DNA from: Ruminiclostridium papyrosolvens DSM 2782
GTDB lineage: Bacteria > Bacillota > Clostridia > Acetivibrionales > DSM-1351
DNA: 64,000 bases
Reading direction: 5' to 3'
Assembly: GCF_029318685.1 (NCBI RefSeq)
Contig: NZ_CP119677.1
Span: 3,091,001 to 3,155,000, forward strand
Shown: piece by piece, positions 1-9,460 of the stretch
How positions within the stretch are numbered: position 1 is the first letter of the stretch
Layout of the letters: each line of letters opens with the position of its first letter
Translations under genes and position numbers: made by a program
Notes under the pieces: generated by a model
Told to the model about the DNA's origin: nothing
Databases searched by the model: none
Seen by the model: the letters and a program-made list of their open reading frames with translations, nothing else

Positions 1-1399
1 CAGGAGGTTGCGTAAAATGCTGCTTTGGCGTATTCTTTTTCAATTCAAGAATATCTCCTTCATTCAGCTGTGGCAGAGTGTTTTCCTTTTCATTCTGCTC
101 TCCGTCTTCCTCCTTGCCTTCAACATCATTACCTTCAATGTACAACACCATAAAGCCCGGAAATTTTACTTTGGAGCCATTGGCTTTGAACATATATTTC
201 CCTGCGGTAATATCAGCTGCTACAGTGTCGTATATGGCAGATGACATCTGACTTGATATAAATCTGTCCCATATAAGCTTGTAGAGCTTGTATTGTTCAG
301 CACTTAGAAATTCCTTCAGTCCCTCAGGTGCCATATCCATATATGTCGGACGGATACCTTCATGAGCATCCTGAGATGCTGATTTATTTTTATATACCCT
401 TGGATTTTCAGGTATATAATCCTGTCCGTACTTTGTCTTTATATATTCTCTGGCCTCGTTCTGTGCTTCAGTTGATATCCTTGTTGAGTCTGTTCTCATA
501 TAGGTTATAAGACCCACAGAGCCATGGCCCTTTATTTCAATACCTTCGTATAGCTGCTGAGCAACCATCATAGTTCTCTTTGTTGTAAAGCCCAGTTTTC
601 TAGAAGCTTCCTGCTGCAATGTACTGGTAATAAAAGGTGCTGCAGCTGCTCTTTTCTTTTCCTGTTCTTTAACTTTTTGTACAATATATTGGCTTTTATT
701 TATTTCAGCTAAAATAGAATTAACCTGTTCCTCATTTGTTAACTCCATTTTTTCCTTGCCTATGCCATAGAATCTTGCTTCAAAATTCGGACTCGCTTTC
801 GGTTTTGAAAGTTTTGCCGTTATTGACCAATATTCCTGCGACTCAAAATTTTCTATTTCATCTTCCCTGTCGCAAATCATTTTTGTAGCTACAGATTGTA
901 CTCTACCTGCGCTCAAACCTTTTTTAACTTTCTTCCAAAGCAGAGGACTTATCTTATATCCCACTATTCTGTCCAGTACTCTTCTTGCCTGCTGTGCATC
1001 AACAAGGCCCATATCTATTGTTCTTGGCTGTTTTACTGCATTCTTTACAGCGTTTTGAGTTATTTCGTTAAAAGAAACTCTACACTTCTGCTTTTCATCA
1101 ATATTTAAAATTTTGGCCAAGTGCCAGGATATCGCCTCACCTTCACGGTCAGGGTCAGTTGCGAGAAACACTTTTTTTGCTGCCTTGGCTTCTTTTTTCA
1201 GCTTTGATATAACATCGCCCTTGCCTCTTATAGTAATATACTTGGGATCAAAATCATTATCAATATCAACACCCATCTGACTTTTAGGTAAGTCCCTAAC
1301 ATGCCCGACAGAAGCCTCTACCTTATATCCCTTACCTAAAAATTTGCTTATAGATTTAACTTTTCCGGGAGACTCCACAATAACCAGGTTATCAGCCAT
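1..1399 (-). CDS. topA: DNA topoisomerase I, partial (C-terminus beyond window)
   Basis: Type IA topoisomerase that relaxes negative supercoils by single-strand passage. The frame stays open from an ATG at 1399, preceded by GGAGGAAT, to the window edge, giving 466 codons. The N-terminal TOPRIM domain begins with NLVIVESPGKVK and has the acidic ATDPDREGE motif near residue 105. The active-site motif TYMRTDSTR puts the catalytic tyrosine at residue 300. The last visible residues (HFTQPP) are the usual sequence shortly after the active site, so the zinc-finger C-terminus lies outside. It is downstream of dprA and comM in the same direction, the common Firmicute order. Confidence 0.96.
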   Translation of the reverse strand, partial: MADNLVIVESPGKVKSISKFLGKGYKVEASVGHVRDLPKSQMGVDIDNDFDPKYITIRGKGDVISKLKKEAKAAKKVFLATDPDREGEAISWHLAKILNIDEKQKCRVSFNEITQNAVKNAVKQPRTIDMGLVDAQQARRVLDRIVGYKISPLLWKKVKKGLSAGRVQSVATKMICDREDEIENFESQEYWSITAKLSKPKASPNFEARFYGIGKEKMELTNEEQVNSILAEINKSQYIVQKVKEQEKKRAAAAPFITSTLQQEASRKLGFTTKRTMMVAQQLYEGIEIKGHGSVGLITYMRTDSTRISTEAQNEAREYIKTKYGQDYIPENPRVYKNKSASQDAHEGIRPTYMDMAPEGLKEFLSAEQYKLYKLIWDRFISSQMSSAIYDTVAADITAGKYMFKANGSKVKFPGFMVLYIEGNDVEGKEEDGEQNEKENTLPQLNEGDILELKKNTPKQHFTQPP

Positions 1400-1548
1400 T
1401 TTATTCCTCCGTGTCGAATATCCATTTTCTGTATATTATATTATTAAACAACTACTAATTTAAACTGGTTTTTTCAATCTGTCAACCTTACATTAGTAAT
1501 TCTACATTAATTACTTGAAATTATTCTTATTTTTTTTATGTATTATGA

Positions 1549-2673
1549 CTATATTATAACCTCAAATGATTTACCGGGGTTCTGTCCGATTATCCCTTTC
1601 ATTTCAAGCATAAAGAGTATACTGTTTGCATCTTTTGCAGAAATATTACTTCTTACAAGTATTTCATCAATATTATGTGCTCCCATTAAAATTACCTTTA
1701 ATATTTTTATTTCGTCAGTTGTTAGTCCTTTAAACAGATTTAGGTATTCTTTACAGATTTCATTATTGGTATCCTCATGTATAGGTGTAAAATTTTGTAT
1801 TCCGCCGTATTCAAATTCTTCTAAAATATCTGAAGCATTTAATACCAGTTTAGCTCCTTCTTTAATTAATTGGTTTGTACCCATACTATAGGCACAGTCG
1901 ATATTTCCCGGAACGGCAAATACCTCTCTTCCCTGTTCCAAGGCACACCCTGCAGTAATAAGTGAACCACTCCTTTTAGCTGCCTCAACCACAAGTACTC
2001 CACCGGAAATACCACTTATTATCCTGTTTCGCGCCGGAAAGTTATGTTGCAACGGAGGCATTCCCGGAGGGTATTCAGATAACACTAATCCTTTGGAATC
2101 AATTATTTCCTTAAATAATCCTGCATTTTCCTGAGGATAAATATTATCAAGGCCGGAACCGAGAACTGCTATGGTTTTTCCTCCTGCGTCCAGACACCCT
2201 CTATGGGCAATACTGTCTATTCCTCTTGCTAGGCCGCTTACTATTGCTACGCCTCTCATTGAGAGGTCATATGACAGTCTGCCTGCCGCTTTGGCACCAT
2301 ATACGGTAGTTCTTCTGGAGCCAACAATTGCAATAGAAAAACTGTCATATTCGAGCTTTCCTTTATAATATAAAGCTATTGGCGGGTCATAAATATTTTT
2401 CAGTTTTTGAGGATAGGTTTCTTCATAAATATTTACCATTTTTATATTATTTCGTATCATTGCTTGGTATATAGTACCAACTCTAGCTCTTTTGTCTGAG
2501 TTTAAAAGCTCTTTTATGTTTTTTTCAGTTAATCCTTTTGTATTTTTAAGTTCATTTTTAGAAAGGCCATATATAACATCGGGACTTTTAAATTTATCCA
2601 GTAAATCAAATGCTTTTTTGGGACTTAATCCTTCCAAAGATGATAACCAAATCCAATACTCAATATCTCTCAT
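1549..2673 (-). CDS. dprA: DNA-processing protein DprA/Smf
   Basis: Cytoplasmic protein that loads RecA on incoming single-stranded DNA in transformation. The 374 residues comprise an N-terminal helix-hairpin-like region (about 1-65), the Rossmann-like DprA core with IAIVGSRRTTVYG near 115-127, the conserved GLARGIDSIAH and NRIISGISGGVLVVEA segments, and a short winged-helix C-terminus. The length is normal for the family. The start is supported by AGAGGAG seven bases upstream. It begins 10 bases after the comM stop, so the two are probably co-transcribed. In a species not known for natural competence it may serve general recombination. Confidence 0.95.
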   Translation of the reverse strand: MRDIEYWIWLSSLEGLSPKKAFDLLDKFKSPDVIYGLSKNELKNTKGLTEKNIKELLNSDKRARVGTIYQAMIRNNIKMVNIYEETYPQKLKNIYDPPIALYYKGKLEYDSFSIAIVGSRRTTVYGAKAAGRLSYDLSMRGVAIVSGLARGIDSIAHRGCLDAGGKTIAVLGSGLDNIYPQENAGLFKEIIDSKGLVLSEYPPGMPPLQHNFPARNRIISGISGGVLVVEAAKRSGSLITAGCALEQGREVFAVPGNIDCAYSMGTNQLIKEGAKLVLNASDILEEFEYGGIQNFTPIHEDTNNEICKEYLNLFKGLTTDEIKILKVILMGAHNIDEILVRSNISAKDANSILFMLEMKGIIGQNPGKSFEVII

Positions 2674-2683
2674 AAACTCTCCT

Positions 2684-4213
2684 CTATATTTTTATTCTGT
2701 CCATGCTGCGGTATTGTATCGCTTCGGCAATATGTTCAGATTTTATTTTCTCGCTATCATCCATATCAGCAATAGTCCTTGCTACTTTTAGTATTCTGTC
2801 ATAAGCACGAGCACTCAGTCCAAGCCTTTCAAATGCCATTTTAAGAAGGCAAGAAGTACTTCGGTCAAGTTCACAGTATTTTCTTATCAATGTTGGTGTC
2901 AATTCAGAATTGGAATATATTCCTAATTTTCTGTACCTGTCATTCTGAAGCTTTCTTGCCCTGTTTACTCTTTCACGTATGACAGCAGATGTTTCTTCCT
3001 TAACCGCATTATTTAAATCCTCGTATCTTACCGGATGTATTTCTGTGTGTATATCAATCCTGTCCAGTAACGGTTGACTTAGTTTGCCAAGATATTGCTG
3101 CACCATTTTGGGTGTGCAACTGCATTTGTTGGTCTGCTCCAGATAATAACCGCATTTGCATGGGTTAGCAGCACAAATAAGAGTTGTTCTTGCAGGGTAT
3201 GTAATACTTCCGTTAACTCTGGATATGGTTATCTCTCCATCTTCCAGAGGCTGTCTAAGTACTTCAATAGCACTTTTTTCAAATTCCGGGAATTCATCCA
3301 GAAACAGAACACCGTAATGAGCTAGGCTAACTTCTCCCGGTTTACACTGTTTTCCGCCTCCTACAAGACTTATTGCTGATATGGTGTGATGAGGATTTCT
3401 GAAAGGTCTCTGAGTAAGCAGAGAAGTATTTCTCGGCAAAAGACCCGAAATACTGTGTATTTTCGTTATTTGAACTGCTTCCTCGAAGGTCATGTCAGGA
3501 AGTATTGAGGGCAGTCTTTTCGCCAGCATTGTTTTTCCGCTGCCGGGTGAACCCATCATCAACATATTATGTGAACCACACGCAGCTACCTCCATTGCCC
3601 TCTTTAAACTTGCCTGCCCCTTTACATCACAAAAATCCAAGCTATCCTTAGTATTATGCATAAATATGCTGTCCACGTTCGTAAAGTAGGATAGAATAAT
3701 GCTATCTCCATTCAGGTGCTTTATAATATCATTAAGGCATTTTACCGGTAAAATGTTTACACTGCTGAATACTGCTGCTTCATCCGAATTTGTTTCAGGT
3801 ACAAATATATTTTTTATGTTATTTGCAGCTGCACAGCAAACCATTGATATAATCCCATCTATAGGTTTTATACTTCCGTCCAGAGAAAGTTCTCCTAAGA
3901 ACATGTACGACGAAAGGTCAGTATTTTTTATTATATCCGAAGCTACAAGTATTCCTACTGCAATGGAAACGTCATACATTGATCCTCCCTTCCGCAGACT
4001 TGCAGGAGCAAGATTTATTGTTATTCTCCTTACGGGAAAATCCATACCGCTGTTCTTAATAGCAGCTCTGACCCGCTCACGTGATTCTCTCACTGCCATA
4101 TCGCCAAGTCCTACTACGTCAAAATTGGGTATACCATTGCTTATATCCGTTTCAACGTCAACAATACAGCCGTCAATACCCAAAAGGGCACAGCTCTTTA
4201 CCTTTGAGACCAT
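2684..4213 (-). CDS. comM: YifB/ComM-family Mg-chelatase-like AAA+ ATPase
   Basis: AAA+ helicase-like protein of the ComM/YifB family, which in competent bacteria promotes branch migration of integrated DNA. The protein has 509 residues. A Lon-protease-like N-terminal domain (about 1-170) is followed by an ATPase core with Walker A GSPGSGKTML, Walker B GVLFLDEFPEF, and a C-terminal Mg-chelatase subdomain containing a cysteine cluster (CGYYLEQTNKCSC). The start has GAGAGGATC upstream. It is directly followed by dprA, consistent with a shared role in handling single-stranded DNA. Confidence 0.94.
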   Translation of the reverse strand: MVSKVKSCALLGIDGCIVDVETDISNGIPNFDVVGLGDMAVRESRERVRAAIKNSGMDFPVRRITINLAPASLRKGGSMYDVSIAVGILVASDIIKNTDLSSYMFLGELSLDGSIKPIDGIISMVCCAAANNIKNIFVPETNSDEAAVFSSVNILPVKCLNDIIKHLNGDSIILSYFTNVDSIFMHNTKDSLDFCDVKGQASLKRAMEVAACGSHNMLMMGSPGSGKTMLAKRLPSILPDMTFEEAVQITKIHSISGLLPRNTSLLTQRPFRNPHHTISAISLVGGGKQCKPGEVSLAHYGVLFLDEFPEFEKSAIEVLRQPLEDGEITISRVNGSITYPARTTLICAANPCKCGYYLEQTNKCSCTPKMVQQYLGKLSQPLLDRIDIHTEIHPVRYEDLNNAVKEETSAVIRERVNRARKLQNDRYRKLGIYSNSELTPTLIRKYCELDRSTSCLLKMAFERLGLSARAYDRILKVARTIADMDDSEKIKSEHIAEAIQYRSMDRIKI

Positions 4214-4386
4214 ATAAAAGATCCTCTCATTTAATTTTTTTAGAAATTTCAGATGTAAAACGCTTTAGAATATAACTTAAGAATTTTAATTAGAAGCCTT
4301 ACCAATTTTTGAAAAAATACTAAGAAATTACAAGAAATGATATCATTTAAATGAAATTTTACCATATAATTTAAATAAAGTCAAAA

Positions 4387-4424
4387 AGCCCATTCAATAA
4401 AAGTGAATGGGCTGTATTTTTTAT
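4387..4424 (-). terminator. Intrinsic terminator after nrdR
   Basis: A 9-bp stem (AGCCCATTC/GAATGGGCT) with T-rich sequence on both sides lies just past the nrdR stop. It can work in both directions. Confidence 0.8.
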
Positions 4425-4429
4425 ATAGA

Positions 4430-4894
4430 CTATTCTATTTTTTCATCTCTAAGAAGCTTTCTGAGCTCGTCCATGAAAGTATTTATATCCTTGAATTGCC
4501 TGTAAACAGATGCAAATCTTACGTAAGCAACTTCGTCCATAGCTTTGAGCTTTGACATAACCATTTCCCCAATGTCTTCTGTAGTTACTTCCCTTTGAAG
4601 TGAATTATGCAGTTGTGATTCGATATTTTCTACCATTTTTTCCAAATCATTTATAGAAACAGGCCTTTTCTCACATGCTCTCAAGAGTCCGTTCATTAGT
4701 TTATCCCTATCAAAGGGCTGTCTTGACTTATCTTTTTTTATTACCATAAGTGGTAAACTTTCAACCTTCTCATATGTGGTAAATCTTCTGTTGCATTTTG
4801 TACATTCACGTCTTCTTCTTATAGCAGAGCCTTCGTCTGTAGGTCTGGAATCAATGACCTTATCTTCTATAAAACCGCAAAAGGGACACTTCAT
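4430..4894 (-). CDS. nrdR: Transcriptional repressor NrdR
   Basis: Nucleotide-sensing repressor of ribonucleotide reductase genes. Residues 1-45 form the zinc ribbon, with Cys3 and Cys6 (CPFC) and Cys31/Cys34 (CTKC). Residues 49-139 form the ATP-cone that senses ATP/dATP. The length (154) is canonical. The start has an AGGAGG-type site upstream. It is transcribed as a short unit ending in a strong terminator, between the comM group and the sporulation sigma genes, a neighbourhood shared with many Clostridia. Confidence 0.97.
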   Translation of the reverse strand: MKCPFCGFIEDKVIDSRPTDEGSAIRRRRECTKCNRRFTTYEKVESLPLMVIKKDKSRQPFDRDKLMNGLLRACEKRPVSINDLEKMVENIESQLHNSLQREVTTEDIGEMVMSKLKAMDEVAYVRFASVYRQFKDINTFMDELRKLLRDEKIE

Positions 4895-4985
4895 TTGTTT
4901 TTATCCTCCTGTTGTAAAAGCAAGTGTTTTTTATGCTGATTCCATTTTACCTTATTTGATAATATTTGTATACCTACAGCTACTA

Positions 4986-5246
4986 TCATTCTAAAAACTT
5001 TCTGACAATATTCTCATTCATTTCAACCAGTATTATTTCGTCACCAACCTTTATTATGCTTTCCCATGGAATTATGTATTCATTGTCCTTTCCGAACAGA
5101 CCAAACCATTTACCCGGTATCGGTACTACTATACCCTCTATTCTTCCTTCATTCAGGTTTATTTCAACATCTGAGACCATTCCCAGTCGTGTACCATCCG
5201 AAACATTTATAACTTCCTTCTCCTTCAGGCTGCTTGCTCTTCTCAT
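4986..5246 (-). CDS. ylmC: YlmC/YmxH-family PRC-barrel sporulation protein
   Basis: Small PRC-barrel protein of the YlmC/YmxH family; exact biochemical role unknown. I place the start at 5246 rather than the longer frame at 5294 because GGAGG sits seven bases upstream of this ATG and the alternative N-terminus runs through a terminator hairpin. The resulting 86 residues begin MRRASSLKEKEVINVSDG and continue with the PRC-type GMVSDVEINLNEGRIEGIVV. It follows sigG, as in many spore formers. Confidence 0.88.
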   Translation of the reverse strand: MRRASSLKEKEVINVSDGTRLGMVSDVEINLNEGRIEGIVVPIPGKWFGLFGKDNEYIIPWESIIKVGDEIILVEMNENIVRKFLE

Positions 5247-5272
5247 ATATTGACCTCCGCAATCTATAAAAA

Positions 5273-5308
5273 AATTAGGACATATATTAATCATTATATG
5301 TCCTAATT
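5273..5308 (-). terminator. Intrinsic terminator after sigG
   Basis: A 14-bp stem (5273-5286 with 5295-5308) is followed by seven T's on the minus strand. It separates sigG from the PRC-barrel gene and also overlaps that gene's leader. Confidence 0.8.
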
Positions 5309-5340
5309 TTTTTGATATGAAATATTTAGTTGTTCATTTG

Positions 5341-6114
5341 TTAAATGTACTTCTTCATATGCATTAATGCTGTCTTTTCAAGCCTTGATACCTGTGCTTG
5401 AGAGATTCCTATTTCATCTGCAACTTCCATTTGAGTTCTTCCTTCAAAGAATCTGAGATTGAGAATCAGTTTTTCCCTATCATTGAGTTTACGCATGGCT
5501 TCCTTCAGAGAAATCGTTTCAAGCCAATTTTCGTCAATATTCTTGTCATCACTGACCTGGTCCATTACGTAAATGGCATCTCCTCCGTCATGGTAGACGG
5601 ACTCAAACAACGATATAGGGTCTTGAATCGCATCCAATGCAAAAACAATATCCTCCTTTGGAAGTTGAAGCTCCTGAGCCAGTTCTGCGATTGTAGGCTC
5701 CTTTGAATTTTGTGTTGTAAGCCTCTCCTTTGCCTGTAATGCCTTATATGCAATATCTCGCAATGAACGGCTGACTCTTATGGAGTTATTGTCCCTGAGA
5801 TACCTTCTGATTTCTCCTATTATCATGGGGACTGCATAAGTTGAGAACTTGACATTCTGACTTACATCAAAATTATCTATAGCTTTTATTAAACCTATGC
5901 AGCCTACCTGAAACAAATCATCTACATATTCTCCTCTATTATTAAATCTCTGAATAACACTTAATACAAGCCTGAGATTTCCATTTATAAACTCATCTCT
6001 AGCAGAATTATCGCCTTTATGCATTCTTTCAAATAGTACTTTTTTCTGTTCGTTAGTAAGAACAGGAAGTTTAGATGTATTAACGCCACATATTTCAACT
6101 TTATTGATAAGCAT
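5341..6114 (-). CDS. sigG: RNA polymerase sporulation sigma factor SigG
   Basis: Late forespore-specific sigma factor. The protein has 257 residues with region 2 (DDLFQVGCIGLIKAIDNFD ... KFSTYAVPMIIGEIRR), region 3 and region 4 with the helix-turn-helix (RTQMEVADEIGISQAQVSRLE). The N-terminal MLINKVEICGVNTSKLPVLT is characteristic of SigG rather than SigF. The start is preceded by GGAGG. It is adjacent to sigE and spoIIGA, the conserved arrangement in Bacilli and Clostridia, with a 137-bp gap to sigE that could hold a SigF/SigG promoter; I did not find one I would defend. Confidence 0.97.
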   Translation of the reverse strand: MLINKVEICGVNTSKLPVLTNEQKKVLFERMHKGDNSARDEFINGNLRLVLSVIQRFNNRGEYVDDLFQVGCIGLIKAIDNFDVSQNVKFSTYAVPMIIGEIRRYLRDNNSIRVSRSLRDIAYKALQAKERLTTQNSKEPTIAELAQELQLPKEDIVFALDAIQDPISLFESVYHDGGDAIYVMDQVSDDKNIDENWLETISLKEAMRKLNDREKLILNLRFFEGRTQMEVADEIGISQAQVSRLEKTALMHMKKYI

Positions 6115-6251
6115 ATAAAAAACCTCCAGAGCAATAATAACTATGCAATATCATTATTGCCATGAAGGCCTAATTTATACTGAATCAGCATCCAAAATAT
6201 TTTTCTCCAAACCCTTGACAATCTTGCTTTTGAGGGCTCAACGGCTTCTTT

Positions 6252-6983
6252 CTAGGTCATCCTGCTAATCTCTTTTTTTAGTCTGCTGATAATTCTTTTT
6301 TCAAGTCTGGAAATATAAGACTGTGATATGCCCAGCATGTCTGCCACTTCTTTTTGAGTTTTTTCAACGCCGTTAGAAAGTCCGAAGCGGAGTTCCATTA
6401 TTTTCTTCTCTCTTACTGATAATTTTTTCATTGCCGCAGCAAGAAGTTCCTTGTCAACCTCGTCCTCAATACTCCTATGAATCATGTCATTGTCGGTTCC
6501 AAGTATATCCGACAGCAGAAGTTCATTACCATCCCAATCGATATTTAAAGGTTCATCAATAGATATTTCGGCCTTAACCCTATTGTTTCTTCTCAAATAC
6601 ATGAGAATTTCATTTTCAATACATCTTGAAGCATATGTTGCAAGCTTGATATTTTTTGAAGGATTAAAGGTATTTATAGCCTTTATCAAACCTATAGTAC
6701 CGATGGAAATCAAATCCTCTACTCCTACACCTGTGTTTTCAAACTTTCTTGCGATATAAACAACCAGTCTGAGATTTCGTTCAATTAAAATACTTTTAAC
6801 ACCATAATCGCTTTGTTCAAGCTTATTAAGAAGGTATGTCTCTTCGTCAAGGGTAAGAGGCGGCGGCAAAGCCTCACTGCCTCCTATGTAATGTACGGGA
6901 AAGACACTTCCAATCTTAAATTTTCTTAATAGCGTTTCGTACTTGATAAGTAAGTACATCTTACACCTGGATACAAAATTCAT
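6252..6983 (-). CDS. sigE: RNA polymerase sporulation sigma factor SigE precursor
   Basis: Early mother-cell sigma factor made as an inactive membrane-associated precursor. The 243-residue product has a basic, hydrophobic pro-sequence of about 30 residues ahead of the conserved [13 protein letters not shown], where SpoIIGA is expected to cut. Region 2 ([19 protein letters not shown]) and the region 4 helix-turn-helix ([21 protein letters not shown]) are intact. AAAGGGGA precedes the start. It lies 39 bases after spoIIGA, the usual protease-substrate gene pair. Confidence 0.97.
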   Translation of the reverse strand: MNFVSRCKMYLLIKYETLLRKFKIGSVFPVHYIGGSEALPPPLTLDEETYLLNKLEQSDYGVKSILIERNLRLVVYIARKFENTGVGVEDLISIGTIGLIKAINTFNPSKNIKLATYASRCIENEILMYLRRNNRVKAEISIDEPLNIDWDGNELLLSDILGTDNDMIHRSIEDEVDKELLAAAMKKLSVREKKIMELRFGLSNGVEKTQKEVADMLGISQSYISRLEKRIISRLKKEISRMT

Positions 6984-7022
6984 TTAGCTGTCCCCTTTCA
7001 AATATGTATATAGTAATTCAGC

Positions 7023-7922
7023 CTACGCAACCAGTTCCGGACCAAGCAGTGCCTTGTACTTTTCATTCCTTGATAGGGACTTGTTGTATATACCTACAAT
7101 CACATTTTTTACATCCCTTTTTTCTTCTTCCTCACCTATTTCAATAAAATCAGGTTTAAACCCTATAAGCATTCCGTTTTCCTTGCCTAATGAGCTAAAG
7201 GGTATCAACCTGAATCTTGAAAACCACTTAGAAGTTGAAATTGTTGTAGTTACACAGCTTAAATCGTCTTCTTTTGAATTTTTAAAGATATCCTTTATCT
7301 CTATGGGCAGTAGTTCTTCTAATGCGTTAAATTCTACAACCATTACAGGATTATTTGTTAAAGGGTCCTTTAATGAATTACCGGTATCTACTAAAGCAGG
7401 AAACCCAATCTTTCTGTTATCAAAGGTAATCTTTACCGGTATCAGAAGATTCTCTCTTGTAAATTTACTTTGAATAACTTCCATAAATATTTTTATGATT
7501 ATACCTACAGTAACAAGTGAAAAAAACATCAAACTCCACTTCGATTGTCCAAAAACATAAACAATACCGTTTTTCACAAAACCTCCCTGGTCATTGAAAA
7601 ACAAGAACGCAAGTGCCGCACCGGCAAATATAAAAGTTGAAATGTAAAAGATTACCAATGTTTTTATAAATGTCATAATACTCCTCGGGAAAAAGGTTAC
7701 AGCAATTATAAAAAAGGACAAAAGTATTTTTGCTACTGTAGTGTAAAATACCTTTATATCAGGTTCAATTATGATTATACCAACATATAAGGCACCTATT
7801 ATCGCGCCTAAAAATAATCGCAAAGTACTGGTTCTGTATTTGGAAAACTTTGCAGTAACATATAGAATAAGATAATTGATAACCAAATTTTCAAGTATAA
7901 GAACATCCAAATAAATTTCCAC
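7023..7922 (-). CDS. spoIIGA: Sporulation sigma-E factor processing peptidase SpoIIGA
   Basis: Membrane aspartic protease that processes pro-SigE at the sporulation septum in response to a forespore signal. The 299 residues comprise an N-terminal half with about five membrane segments (to about residue 150) and a cytoplasmic protease domain with the catalytic motif LVDTGNSLKDP (Asp179). The start codon is GTG with GAGGT upstream. It lies immediately upstream of sigE in the same direction. Divergence from Bacillus SpoIIGA in the membrane part is normal for Clostridia. Confidence 0.94.
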   Translation of the reverse strand: MEIYLDVLILENLVINYLILYVTAKFSKYRTSTLRLFLGAIIGALYVGIIIIEPDIKVFYTTVAKILLSFFIIAVTFFPRSIMTFIKTLVIFYISTFIFAGAALAFLFFNDQGGFVKNGIVYVFGQSKWSLMFFSLVTVGIIIKIFMEVIQSKFTRENLLIPVKITFDNRKIGFPALVDTGNSLKDPLTNNPVMVVEFNALEELLPIEIKDIFKNSKEDDLSCVTTTISTSKWFSRFRLIPFSSLGKENGMLIGFKPDFIEIGEEEEKRDVKNVIVGIYNKSLSRNEKYKALLGPELVA

Positions 7923-8104
7923 TTTTATACCTCACAATTACTAAAAGACCTGTACGGAAATTTTATCTATTAAATTATTATTCAAGCCTTTATGTTTTTA
8001 TGTTTATTATACATAGCTAAATAACAAAAGTTTGTCAAAAAGAAATGTAGAAAAAGAATTTTCATATGACAAAATAGGTTTGCAAAAACCTCGAAAATGC
8101 AAAA

Positions 8105-8129
8105 AACCCGTTGGAACTTCCAACGGGTT
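8105..8129 (-). terminator. Intrinsic terminator after ftsZ
   Basis: Perfect inverted repeat AACCCGTTGGAA/TTCCAACGGGTT around one base, followed on the minus strand by TTTTTT. Confidence 0.88.
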
Positions 8130-8164
8130 GTAAATGCGATAAATTAACTTAATTTATGCTCTAT

Positions 8165-9307
8165 TTATTTAAATCTATTTCTTCTCAGAAAAGTTGGTAT
8201 ATCAAGTTCATTGTCAACTGACATTGAACCTGAGGTATTCTTCTCTTGGGAAATTGAACCGTAACTACCGCTTTCAACAGATGCTGAAGCATTTGTTGTT
8301 ACAGAATTTTTAACTACTTTTTCAACGGGCTTCTCAGTCTTCTTAAGAATAGGACTAGTCTCAAAACCGGTTGCAATAACTGTTATCATAAGTTCATCCT
8401 TGAGATTGTCATCAATAACAGCTCCAAAAATTATATTTGCTTCGGGATCAGCAGATTTCTGAACCAGTTCAGCTGCAGTATTTACTTCAAACAGCCCCAA
8501 ATCAGGTCCTCCTGTAATATTTACAAGAACTCTCCTTGCTCCCTCAATTGATGTTTCAAGAAGGGGACTTTGGATTGCCTGTTTTGCTGCATCTTCCGCC
8601 CTGCTTTCACCGGATGCTCTTCCAACACCCATGTGAGCTAAACCGGAACTAAGCATTATTGTTTTTACATCGGCAAAGTCAAGATTTACCAATCCGGGAA
8701 CTGCAATCAAATCTGAAATACCCTGCACACCCTGACGTAGTACATCATCAGCCATTCTGAAAGCCTCTACCATTGTTGTTCTCTTCTCAACAACCTGAAG
8801 AAGTCTGTCATTTGGAATTGTTACCAAAGAGTCAACTGAATTTTTAAGGTTTTCTATTCCTCTTTCAGCATGCTGCATACGGGTTCTGCTTTCAAACATA
8901 AAAGGTTTTGTAACAACAGCTACTGTAAGAATACCCATCTCTCTTGCAAGTTGTGCTACAACAGGAGCAGCTCCTGTTCCTGTTCCGCCTCCCATACCGG
9001 CAGTAACAAAAACCATGTCGGCACCCTTTATGGCTTGAGCAATCTCATCTCTGCTCTCATTTGCTGCTTTTTCTCCGGTTTCAGGATTTGCACCGGCACC
9101 AAGCCCTTTAGTAAGCTTGTCGCCTATCTGAATCTTTGTATTGGCTTTTGATAAAAACAATGCCTGCTTATCAGTATTAATCGCTATAAAATCCACGCCT
9201 CTTAACCCGGCTGCTATCATCCTGTTAACGGCATTATTACCACCGCCGCCGCAACCAATAACTTTTATTTGGGCAAAATGGTCCATGTCAATTTCGAAAT
9301 CTAGCAA
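8165..9307 (-). CDS. ftsZ: Cell division protein FtsZ
   Basis: Tubulin-like GTPase that forms the division ring. The protein has 380 residues. The nucleotide-binding [13 protein letters not shown] and the tubulin signature GGGTGTG (107-113) are intact, as is the T7-loop region. A variable linker (about 320-360) leads to the C-terminal interaction peptide [13 protein letters not shown]. The start codon is TTG, with GGGGGA seven bases upstream; no ATG in the vicinity has a site. It follows ftsA with a 153-bp gap that may carry its own promoter, and ends at a strong terminator. Confidence 0.98.
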   Translation of the reverse strand: MLDFEIDMDHFAQIKVIGCGGGGNNAVNRMIAAGLRGVDFIAINTDKQALFLSKANTKIQIGDKLTKGLGAGANPETGEKAANESRDEIAQAIKGADMVFVTAGMGGGTGTGAAPVVAQLAREMGILTVAVVTKPFMFESRTRMQHAERGIENLKNSVDSLVTIPNDRLLQVVEKRTTMVEAFRMADDVLRQGVQGISDLIAVPGLVNLDFADVKTIMLSSGLAHMGVGRASGESRAEDAAKQAIQSPLLETSIEGARRVLVNITGGPDLGLFEVNTAAELVQKSADPEANIIFGAVIDDNLKDELMITVIATGFETSPILKKTEKPVEKVVKNSVTTNASASVESGSYGSISQEKNTSGSMSVDNELDIPTFLRRNRFK

Positions 9308-9460
9308 TTTAAATCCCCCTTTAGCATTTGTAATAAAACTTGATGTGTATATCTATTAAATTAAACGGAATAAATTGTCTTTTTTTATATATAGCGTAGA
9401 AAAACACATATTAATACTATATATTATAAAAACAAATTAGGCAAGTTTTGATTTTATTAC

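Noticed and set aside
8-1108. Short plus-strand frames over topA
   Set aside because: Hydrophobic antisense frames opposite conserved TopA coding sequence; no support.
3699-4217. 172-codon plus-strand frame opposite comM
   Set aside because: Shadow of a strong conserved gene; no ribosome site or recognisable product.
5341-6983. sigE and sigG as a recent duplication
   Set aside because: They are distinct ancient sporulation sigma factors in their conserved order.
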